Origin: Jaenimonas drosophilae
Taxonomy: Eukaryota > Euglenozoa > Kinetoplastea > Trypanosomatida > Trypanosomatidae
Reading direction: 5' to 3'
DNA: 64,000 nucleotides
Assembly: GCA_030849065.1 (NCBI GenBank)
Contig: JASAON010001656.1
Location: 1 to 64,000, forward strand
Part shown: positions 49,732 through 57,847 of the stretch, piece after piece
How positions within the stretch are numbered: position 1 is the stretch's first letter
Layout: every line of letters begins with the position of its first letter
Notes under the pieces: generated by a model
Databases searched by the model: none
The model's input: only the letters and a program-made list of their open reading frames with translations
What the model was told of the DNA's origin: nothing
Made by a program: the position numbers and the translations under genes

Positions 49732-50476
49732 CGTTTTAGTGTGTGGTTGGCTGTTGTGGGGTGAGTGATCTGCGTCAAGACAAGAAAGAAGAGGTAAGAT
49801 GGGTAGAGCTGCCTGACAGACATCATCATCATATTCATCATCTCCATCACAAATGTACTCATGCATGCTTTCATGTACGCATTTGGTTGTGTGCGAGAGA
49901 GAAGAGAAAAAGTGTGAGAGACTGTTCTGCTCTATTAGGTTCCGTATTATGAAGAAATGACGAAGAAGAACAAAACCTCGTCGTACATTCTGCACATGCG
50001 GTGCACGTGAAGGATGCACGAGTTGAATGAGGTCATCGCTGTTGGCCCCACCAGCAATTTCGTTTTGATGAACGCCAATCGCACGTACAAAAAAAGAAAA
50101 GAAAGAACAAGAGTTGCTAATGAAAAGAAGAAGGTGGCTTCACATCAACCACACTCACAAGTCAGAAAAAAGAACCAGGTGGTACAACACGAAAAGAGGG
50201 AAAAAAAACATGGCAACGCATTGAGAGCGGCAGCGTATTTTTGAAGCACACAATCGTGTGGAGAAGCCGCAACGTCGCGTATGCAGAGGAAGGAATCACT
50301 GGGAAGGTGGCGCGGAGCGTGTGTGCACCTGGGAGCATGTAGAAGACGATGCCCCACACACAAAAAATATATAAGTCTGAATATAATTACGAAATTAGTT
50401 GTTTGCAATGAAGAAAAAAACGCTAAAAAAGAGGGGAAAAAGAAGACGTCTACGTTTATGCATGTGGGGTGCTTCA
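49732..50476. other. Intergenic region
   Basis: No supported gene. On the plus strand it is rich in A and G (about 50085-50125, 50160-50210 and 50400-50450), i.e. pyrimidine-rich in the sense of the minus-strand genes, as expected for splice-acceptor and polyadenylation signals between DPP III and the first large paralogue. Confidence 0.5.
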
Positions 50477-53140
50477 TCATCGGTGCGGGCCGCCAAAAAA
50501 GGCGTGGCCGTGGATGAGCTGCCACCCGACAAGGGCCGCCACCTCCATCGCAATGATGATGAAGATGCCCAGCCACACCACGTGGCGCCGTACCGTGTGG
50601 AGGTGCTCAACGTCGTCGTTGGCGGCAGCCAACAGATCCTTGTAGTGGTGCTCGAGGTCCTCCATGAGGAAGCGGTTGACGAGGAGGTCCCACGCACGCA
50701 TCAGCGGCCCAACCACGTCGGTGGTGGTGGGGTTGAAGAGCTGATAAATGCCGACGCTGCTGGAGGGCTCGCGAAGGACGCCGTAGATGGCCCAGGGCTG
50801 CCCGCAAATCGGTGCGATGAAACACATCGCGTTCTGTGGGTTGAGGGCGGCGTCAACCGTGGCGGCGAGACAGGTGGCGTCGAAGGAGGATGTGGCGATG
50901 CCGTCGGAGAGAGACGATTGCAGGTGTGAGCTGCCAAAGGCCATCGCCTCCATGGCGGCGGTGAGGTCCAGGAAGGTTGGCACGAGCATCGCGAGGGTGC
51001 TGGCCGACAGGAGGGCGAAGCAGGGCTCGTCGGAGATGGAGCTATTCGCAGGGCCGTTGTCGCGGGCGAGGGTGGCGATGGACGTCATATTCATGTGTGC
51101 GTCAATGGCGTTGAGGGTGAGGATGAGGGAGGAGCTGGCGGAGAACTGCTGCCGCATTTGGTAGAAGCCGTTGCCCAGCATCGCCTGCGAGCCGCTGACG
51201 AGGGTGTTGAGGGTGGTCAGCCACGCCTCGCCATCCTCCCACGCGCGCATCGCCTCACGCTTCTCGAGAGCGTGCAGGAACTGCTCCGTCGCCACAGCCT
51301 CGCTGGGGGCGATGAGAAGGCAGAGCGCCATGAGATCATGTGCGAGGCTGCTGGCGTTGATGACGTGATAGACCTTGGCGGCGGTGGCGGCGAAAACACC
51401 GCGCGAGAGGTGCCGCTCCACGCGCGGGCCCGCCACGGCGGCGCGGGCCATGATGCCAATCACGGCCAACACAATGACATATGAAACAAGGGAGAGGACG
51501 AGACATCCACGAAATGAGAGGACGGCATGATGGACGCGTTGGCGGATGAGGACCATCGCCACCACCACACACACCGCCGTCGCCACCGCAGAAGCGGCGC
51601 TCACGACGTAGATGGCGACCACGCGGCCATGTTCCGCTGACTCCTCCGCCTCCTCCACCACCTTGAGCGTGCGCTTGTAAACCGTCTTTTGCCACGCCTT
51701 CACCATGGAGAGGAGCTCCGCGCCCTGGTGGTTGACGGGCTCGGCATCATACCGCGCGGCGACCTCCGCCGCCTCTTCCTCGGTGATGTTGATGACGAGC
51801 TGCTGCCCCACATCGTGCGCGAAGAAGCTCTGGAAGACGGAGGCGAGCGCCATCAGCTCGTCGTTTTCCGGCCGCATCGCCAACACCTCCGACCCGCCGG
51901 TGCCGAGCCACTCAGAAACGGGTGAGTTTTTTTCGTAGAGCGCCGACACATTCGCGGCCACCTCCACCGCCATCGCCACCGCCTCCTGCAGTTGTTGCGG
52001 CCAGTTCTGGGATGTGATGAAGGCGACGGCCTTGGCGCCGTCGGGGGAGGCGGCGGAGATGTACGTCAGCGGGGCGAGGAGCTCTTCCAGCACAGGAAGT
52101 TGCTCGGCGGCGTACATGAGCACCTCCGTCCTCATCGCGGAGCGGTTGAGGTAGCTGTCGAGGAGCTCCGACAAGGTATCAATGTTCCTGTTGGGCATCT
52201 CCACAATCGTCATGACGTCGGTGATGATGTTGAGGGAGCTGGCGACGATGCGGCCCACCACTTGGTGAATCTCACGCAAATAATCTTGGCCATCGCCATC
52301 CCAGCACGATGGCAGCGAGGCGCAGACGAGTGTTGCGCTCGCCACCATGTTGGTTCCACGATTCATAACCGCCACCTCATGCGCCTCATAAATGTCGTTG
52401 GCAATGATGTTGCGGAGTGAGCGCTGTCGTGATGCTTGTCGCATCAGATTCTTGTTTTGGATGATCGCCTCTGCCAAGTTAGGCAGTGTTGTTTCTCTCA
52501 TCATGGAGAGGAGGTCGTCCATACCTTCGTTGCTGCCCTCCGCCGCGGCTTGTGTGGTGGCCAACAAACGTTGGAGATCATCCATGTAGATATGCATCTC
52601 TGTCAGTATCACGGATGAGTCCAGCACATCATCCTCGGTTGGGCTCCCTCCAAGAATGGTGGTGGCTGTGTGAGACGTGCTCAGCGATGCAGCACCAAAG
52701 TCTGGCAAGTATGCCCCGTAGTAGGCGATGACGTGGAAGAGATCAATCAAGCCGTACACCCCAACAAGAGCGCAGTTCCATGCGTTGTAGTCGTGAATCG
52801 ATGCAGCAAGGTCGGTACGTCGGAAGGTTAGCCCGCGCTGCATCGTCAAGACGGACACAATTGGCACAATGGCAACGAGGGCAGCCGACAAGGATAAGCC
52901 AAGAATGAAGAGAAGGCGTGCATCAATCCTCACCCACCACGCACCACAACACCGCATCGAAGGTGCAACGTTGTGTGCGTCGCTGCGTCCACGACCATGA
53001 GCGGCGCTGCCCTTGATGGCACGCATGGAGGAGGAGGTGGTATCGAGGGGGTTTGAGGTCTGCGGGTTGAGCTCCGCGACGGAGAAGATCAAAGATGGGG
53101 TGGTGAGGTCATCCGCAGACGTGGAGGCCTCCGCGTTCAT
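50477..53140 (-). CDS. Four-TM two-ectodomain membrane protein, paralogue 1
   Basis: An 887-residue member of the tandem family. Layout: cytosolic tail 1-73; TM1 about 74-100 (LLFILGLSLSAALVAIVPIV); ectodomain 1 of about 400 residues; TM2 about 507-533 and TM3 about 543-568 joined by a short positive loop (RQRVHHAVLSF); ectodomain 2 of about 280 residues; TM4 about 852-875; short tail. Shared family marks: LPSCWDGDGQDY and NSPVSEWL in ectodomain 1, GFYQMRQQFSASSSL and VGIYQLFNPTTTDVVGPLM in ectodomain 2. No enzyme domain. An in-frame ATG at 53218 exists, but a CT-repeat tract and AG lie between it and ATG 53140, which I prefer. I do not recognise the family. Confidence 0.83.
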   Translation of the reverse strand: MNAEASTSADDLTTPSLIFSVAELNPQTSNPLDTTSSSMRAIKGSAAHGRGRSDAHNVAPSMRCCGAWWVRIDARLLFILGLSLSAALVAIVPIVSVLTMQRGLTFRRTDLAASIHDYNAWNCALVGVYGLIDLFHVIAYYGAYLPDFGAASLSTSHTATTILGGSPTEDDVLDSSVILTEMHIYMDDLQRLLATTQAAAEGSNEGMDDLLSMMRETTLPNLAEAIIQNKNLMRQASRQRSLRNIIANDIYEAHEVAVMNRGTNMVASATLVCASLPSCWDGDGQDYLREIHQVVGRIVASSLNIITDVMTIVEMPNRNIDTLSELLDSYLNRSAMRTEVLMYAAEQLPVLEELLAPLTYISAASPDGAKAVAFITSQNWPQQLQEAVAMAVEVAANVSALYEKNSPVSEWLGTGGSEVLAMRPENDELMALASVFQSFFAHDVGQQLVINITEEEAAEVAARYDAEPVNHQGAELLSMVKAWQKTVYKRTLKVVEEAEESAEHGRVVAIYVVSAASAVATAVCVVVAMVLIRQRVHHAVLSFRGCLVLSLVSYVIVLAVIGIMARAAVAGPRVERHLSRGVFAATAAKVYHVINASSLAHDLMALCLLIAPSEAVATEQFLHALEKREAMRAWEDGEAWLTTLNTLVSGSQAMLGNGFYQMRQQFSASSSLILTLNAIDAHMNMTSIATLARDNGPANSSISDEPCFALLSASTLAMLVPTFLDLTAAMEAMAFGSSHLQSSLSDGIATSSFDATCLAATVDAALNPQNAMCFIAPICGQPWAIYGVLREPSSSVGIYQLFNPTTTDVVGPLMRAWDLLVNRFLMEDLEHHYKDLLAAANDDVEHLHTVRRHVVWLGIFIIIAMEVAALVGWQLIHGHAFFGGPHR

Positions 53141-54396
53141 GGCGCGCAACAAACGTGTGTGTCTTCCTTGTCTATGTGAGTGAGTGAGTGAGTGAGTGAA
53201 GAACAACAACAACAACATGAAGAAGCATCATAACATGAAGTCCATGAAGATGGTGCACAACAACCAAATACATGATTGGTTCCCAAACGTTTCATCTTAG
53301 TCAGTACGCACACATGCATCATCCTCCTCGCGATACACGACAATTAACAATAATCACAACAACAACAACGAACTTTTGGCTTCTCTCATTGTTTGCGGAG
53401 AGTAGATCCACGACGACGACAACGATGATGGTGATCGCGTTATTCACGTAGAGGCATACACAAAAAGAGGCAGCAAACGAGAAAAACGACATTGAAAAGA
53501 AGACGGACGTAAGCACAGACGTGGGGTGGTGAGTGGGTGTGTTCTCATTGGCATTGACTATATGTGCTGATGCGCAAATGTCGGAGCACACCCAGCGGCA
53601 CACGTACACATTGTGACGACGGCACATGGAATGTGCGGTCTCACGTGTGGGCGGAGGTGATGAGGGGCGTTAGTGAAGGACGGAGATGCCCATCAACGAC
53701 CTCACGCATACAAAGATCAAGGAAGATGAAGGGAGCTGCGTTAACGAGAGAGCACGTCGCACTCCGTGCATCAACAAACAGCACACAGGATCTGCATAAA
53801 CATATGTGTAGCAGTGGTGGTTGTGATGTAGGAGATGGATGTGTGTCGTCGCGCATTGAGGATGATCCTTCACCATGAGTGACGATGGAGAGACAAGAGA
53901 TACCACAGCCACGTTGAAGTGTGTTTGCCGCACAGCAACGCACCAAGTGGCTGCAGATGAAGGATTGCCAGCCAACACCGCCGCAAAAGAAGCAAAAAAA
54001 AAAGTGGGTGGGTGCCCCCACGTCTACCAACAACACGCACGCACGTCCATCAACAACCTTCACGCCCGCGAAGTAGAAAAGATGAAAAGTAGGCAAACAC
54101 AAAATAATACAAGAAAGATTATGTCACTGGAGAGGTGGGCGGAGAGATGGTCAGGGGCGAAGAACCACCATACAACATAGATGCATCACCACAGCAGCAT
54201 CTCCGCTGTGAGGATGATGCTGTGGAGGAAGATGGAGATGGTGATGGTTGTGTGCGTTTGTGGCAATGCGTAGGGCTAAGAAAATAAATAATCAAAATCA
54301 TAATTCGTATTATCCACGATGGATGAAGTCGCACTCCACAACATCATTGCCATCGCAACTGCACTCACATACATGCCAGAGACATGTACGTGTGCG
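53141..54396. other. Intergenic region between paralogues 1 and 2
   Basis: No supported gene in 1.25 kb. It holds microsatellite-like tracts (TGAG repeats at about 53176-53199, AAC repeats near 53202-53215 and 53357-53370) and short open frames without recognisable content. Confidence 0.5.
53176..53199. repeat. TGAG tetranucleotide repeat
   Basis: About six tandem TGAG units. In the sense of the minus-strand genes this is a CTCA repeat, directly before a CATAG that may be the trans-splice acceptor of paralogue 1. The tract may act as its pyrimidine tract. Confidence 0.65.
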
Positions 54397-57207
54397 TCAG
54401 AGAATGATGGAGGAGGAGGCGGTGGCGAGTAAGCGCCACAACACAATGGCGCCCACCTCTAAAAAGATGCACGTGAAGACGCTGTACCACACCACCTCAC
54501 GCCGCACCTCCTCCGAGCTGAGCAAATCGGCTGACGCCGCCGCGGCGAGGTAGTTGTACTGCTGCTGAATCTCCGCCATCAGGTCGCGATTGGCGAGCTG
54601 ATCCCAGGCCTCCAAAAACGTTCCCATGGTGCTGGCGGAGGTTGGATCAAAGATTTGGTAGAGGCCCGACGGGCCCGCGACGGCGCGCAGGAGGCCGAAG
54701 GTGGACGACGGATCGCCGCACATGGATGCAATGAAGCAGCGCGTGGAGGGGTCGGCGGTGCCGGCGGTGTTGGCCGTGGCGCAGAGGCCGTGAAACATGC
54801 CCTGCGTTGTGGCCGCACTCAGCACCTCACCAACACGTTTGGTGCCGAGGCCGAGGAGCTCCACGACGGCGGTTAGATCCACGAAGTTGGTGGAGATGTA
54901 CGACAACAAACCGGCGGCGAGGATGGCGCGGCAGCCGTCGTCCTCCATCGTGAAGGCCGCCCCGTTGGCGGCGTCGGCGAAGGTGCTGATGTTGAAGGTG
55001 TTGAGCAGCGCGCTCATCGTGAGGCCAAGCGAAGTGGCGGAGCTCATTTGCTGCCGCATGGGATAGAAGCCACTCCGGTACATCTCCAGCGCGCTGCTCG
55101 CGAAGGTGCGAAGCGATTCCACCCACACGCCTTCATTGTGATCGAGAAGATCCATGACGGTTTTGATGTTCGCGTGAACCTGCACAACCGCCTGCGTCTC
55201 GCCCTCGGCAATGAGGAGAGCGTCCTTCAGAATGGCGCTCACGGCGTTGCTCGCGGTGATGGTGCGGTACAGCCTCGCCGTTGTGCGGTAGGTGTACGCC
55301 TCGCTCATCGCGCGCGGGCGGCTGGGGGAGGTGGCGGCGATGTGGCCAACCCACACCGCCACAAAGAGCTGCACCACATACATGGCGGTGAGCACCACAA
55401 GAAAGTGGGAGAAGGGGAGCGGCGAGGCGGCGATGCGATGGCGAACGACGATGGCCAAGGCCACAGCGGCCAAGAAGGAGAGGACGGCGGAGGCAGAGAC
55501 GGTGATGGCAATCTTCGAGGTGATGGAGCGGCTGAGATGGGCCACCTCGTGCTTCACGAAGGCGTTGATGGAGTTGAAGGAGGCGTGTTGGTTGGCGTGT
55601 ACCTGATCGTGCAGCGCGGTGAGTTGTGCCGTGATGGGTACTGCTTCATAGGCGGCCGCGATGGCATCCTCTTCCGTTGATGATACGCCCACCTCGTCAA
55701 GGCTCACGCCAATGTTGGCGGCGAAGAAGGAGTGGTAGACGGAGGCGGCAGAGATGATTTGTGTTTCGTTGAGCTTCACGTTGAATACCCCATTGTCGTA
55801 GCCCTCGAGCCACTTCTTCACGGGTGTGTTGTTGGCGTAGAAGGTGCTCACGTTGCTTGCAACATCCACCGACTTGGTGGCGGCCTCCATGAGCGCCGCG
55901 GGCCATCCCCCCGTGGTGATGAATAGCACCGTCTTCTGGCCATCGGAGAGGCTTGCCACGTCGTCGCTCTCCAGTGGCTGGACGACCGCCTCCAGCGACT
56001 GCAGCCACGTGGATGCCTGCGTGAGGAGCTCCAGACGTGTGTTGATGTGAAGCAGATTCTCCGTGATGGCCTCATAGCGGTTGGTGGCATTCTGCACCGG
56101 ATTCTCAATCTCCTGCAGCACATCGAGGATGATGGTCATGAGGCCCGCCACCAAACGTCCGGCGGCGGTTTCAATCGCCTCCACCACCGCGCGCCCATCA
56201 CCGCCCCAACACGTCGGCAGCTCGAAGCAGGCGAGCTGCAGCGATTGCGTCAATTGCACAACGCGATTGATGTCGTTGACCTGCTCCACCGTGAAGACGG
56301 AGCGTGTGAGGGGATCAATGAGGGTGCGCTGAGAAACGCCATTGGCCAACACACGTTGCTGCTTCAACACCTTCCGCGAGAAGCTCACGACCGTCGTTGT
56401 TTGGAGCGCATCGAAACCGTCAAGAACATCTTCAATGTTGGCGGAGGCGATGGGGAGGTCGGCGATATCGCTCAGCACACTGATGGCGGCACCAATGTAG
56501 GCGTTGGTCATATCCATCGCACTCTTCGCTTCGGTGCGGAACGTCTGCTCCTCTGCCGTGTAGTGCTTACTCCGACTGCTGCTGCTACTGCTGCTGCTGC
56601 TGCTGCTTCCGGCCAGTGAATCAACGAAATCTGCGCTCGCGGTGGCCATGGCGGTGCTGAAAGTTGGTGTGTAGGCGCCGTAGTAGGAGAAGACGCGGAG
56701 TACGTCTGTGATGGAGTTGGTACTGACCTCACTGTATACCCAGCCAAAGTATTGCGTCAGGTGGTTTGGCACCAACACACTGTTGTAGTCGTAGAGGATA
56801 TGCAGAGACATGGCGCCAACGATGGGCACCACAAGAAAGGCAAGAACCATGATGGTCATGCACGCGAGGAGGAGCGTGTCGGTCTGGCAGGTGAGACGGT
56901 CCATGAGTGAGCGGTTGCTGCTCTCAGTGCTGAAGGTGCAACTATCATCACTCAGTTTTTCAGCATCATCATCATCATCATCATCATGATGCTTTTCTTC
57001 TTCTTCTTCTTCTTCGACGTGATTGGGGGATGTGATATGGTGAATCAGGTCTGACTTGGATGGGTTGTGCGGCTCCACGTGGAGGGCGGCGACTGAGTCG
57101 GTTAGGTTATCGGGAACGAGGCAGACATAGAGAGAAGATGAGCTGGACGCATCATCATCGATGTCGGGACGGCCACTTTCAACGATCATCTTGTGTAGGT
57201 CTGCCAT
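54397..57207 (-). CDS. Four-TM two-ectodomain membrane protein, paralogue 2
   Basis: A 936-residue member of the tandem family. The cytosolic tail (about 110 residues) has Ser, Glu and Asp runs encoded by trinucleotide repeats. TM1 about 112-139 (LLACMTIMVLAFLVVPIVGA); TM2 about 564-588 and TM3 about 599-622, joined by RHRIAASPLPFSH; TM4 about 902-925 (VVWYSVFTCIFLEVGAIVLW). Family marks: YYGAYTPTF after TM1, LPTCWGGDGR, FYANNTPVKKWL, FFAANIGVSL in ectodomain 1; GFYPMRQQMSSATSLGLTM and SGLYQIFDPTSASTMGTFL in ectodomain 2. A 12-Ser run interrupts ectodomain 1 near residue 190. The frame is open to 57258 only from a GTG, so ATG 57207 is the start. Confidence 0.84.
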   Translation of the reverse strand: MADLHKMIVESGRPDIDDDASSSSSLYVCLVPDNLTDSVAALHVEPHNPSKSDLIHHITSPNHVEEEEEEEKHHDDDDDDDAEKLSDDSCTFSTESSNRSLMDRLTCQTDTLLLACMTIMVLAFLVVPIVGAMSLHILYDYNSVLVPNHLTQYFGWVYSEVSTNSITDVLRVFSYYGAYTPTFSTAMATASADFVDSLAGSSSSSSSSSSSRSKHYTAEEQTFRTEAKSAMDMTNAYIGAAISVLSDIADLPIASANIEDVLDGFDALQTTTVVSFSRKVLKQQRVLANGVSQRTLIDPLTRSVFTVEQVNDINRVVQLTQSLQLACFELPTCWGGDGRAVVEAIETAAGRLVAGLMTIILDVLQEIENPVQNATNRYEAITENLLHINTRLELLTQASTWLQSLEAVVQPLESDDVASLSDGQKTVLFITTGGWPAALMEAATKSVDVASNVSTFYANNTPVKKWLEGYDNGVFNVKLNETQIISAASVYHSFFAANIGVSLDEVGVSSTEEDAIAAAYEAVPITAQLTALHDQVHANQHASFNSINAFVKHEVAHLSRSITSKIAITVSASAVLSFLAAVALAIVVRHRIAASPLPFSHFLVVLTAMYVVQLFVAVWVGHIAATSPSRPRAMSEAYTYRTTARLYRTITASNAVSAILKDALLIAEGETQAVVQVHANIKTVMDLLDHNEGVWVESLRTFASSALEMYRSGFYPMRQQMSSATSLGLTMSALLNTFNISTFADAANGAAFTMEDDGCRAILAAGLLSYISTNFVDLTAVVELLGLGTKRVGEVLSAATTQGMFHGLCATANTAGTADPSTRCFIASMCGDPSSTFGLLRAVAGPSGLYQIFDPTSASTMGTFLEAWDQLANRDLMAEIQQQYNYLAAAASADLLSSEEVRREVVWYSVFTCIFLEVGAIVLWRLLATASSSIIL
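56963..57015. repeat. ATC and TTC trinucleotide repeats in the coding tail of paralogue 2
   Basis: Plus-strand ATC repeats (56963-56988) encode an Asp run, and TTC repeats (about 56995-57015) a Glu run, in the N-terminal cytosolic tail. Such in-frame repeats can change length without breaking the gene. Confidence 0.75.
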
Positions 57208-57798
57208 GATCAAAGAGGGAAGCAACAAGAAGAAAGAGTGTAGGGGTTGCAGAGTCACGCAGTATCAACGCATGCTCATACAGCCATTGGCACCATGACG
57301 ATGATGATGGTTAGATGGTTAGATTGATCATGAAGGGAGAGGGAGATAGTTCTTGTACAAGCACACATTCTCCAACGGTCTCGTCGGACATTCATCGAAG
57401 AGAACCCATCAACTCGTTTTTTGGCAAATGCTACGTCGAAACACAGAATGATGAATCATCCCACGCAACATCCAAGACACACACACACACAAAAAAAAGA
57501 AAATACAGAAAATTGATGATGACACAAGAATTATGATGATAAGTGCGCATGGGAGATGATTGGCCAGTAAGGTCAGGCGGCCCACGTAGGCTGTGAGGCA
57601 AACATCTCCACGGGCTTAGAAGAAGAACAACACACGGCACAGAAACAGTGCGTGCTGGCTCCGCCTGCATCAGCATCCGCAACTTCTTGAGGGATGCATG
57701 AGTGTGTGGGGGGTAAGGAGGCAACACATGAAGAAAAAAACAGAATTAGGTCATTGGCACAGAGAGAGGTGGAGAGGGTCGTCTCCTCGGCAAGATGC

Positions 57799-57844
<46 letters not shown>

Positions 57845-57847
57845 GCG
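57208..57847. other. Intergenic region between paralogues 2 and 3
   Basis: No supported gene. It holds the 3' untranslated end of paralogue 3, including a GAT microsatellite, and a CA-rich stretch at about 57470-57495 opposite the splice region of paralogue 2. Confidence 0.5.
57799..57844. repeat. GAT trinucleotide microsatellite
   Basis: About 15 tandem units, ending 4 bases before the stop codon of paralogue 3 on the opposite strand. It lies in the 3' untranslated region. Confidence 0.85.

Noticed and set aside
53319..53627. 102-codon minus-strand frame between paralogues 1 and 2
   Set aside because: Val/Ser/Cys-rich translation of microsatellite sequence in an untranslated region; no support as a gene.
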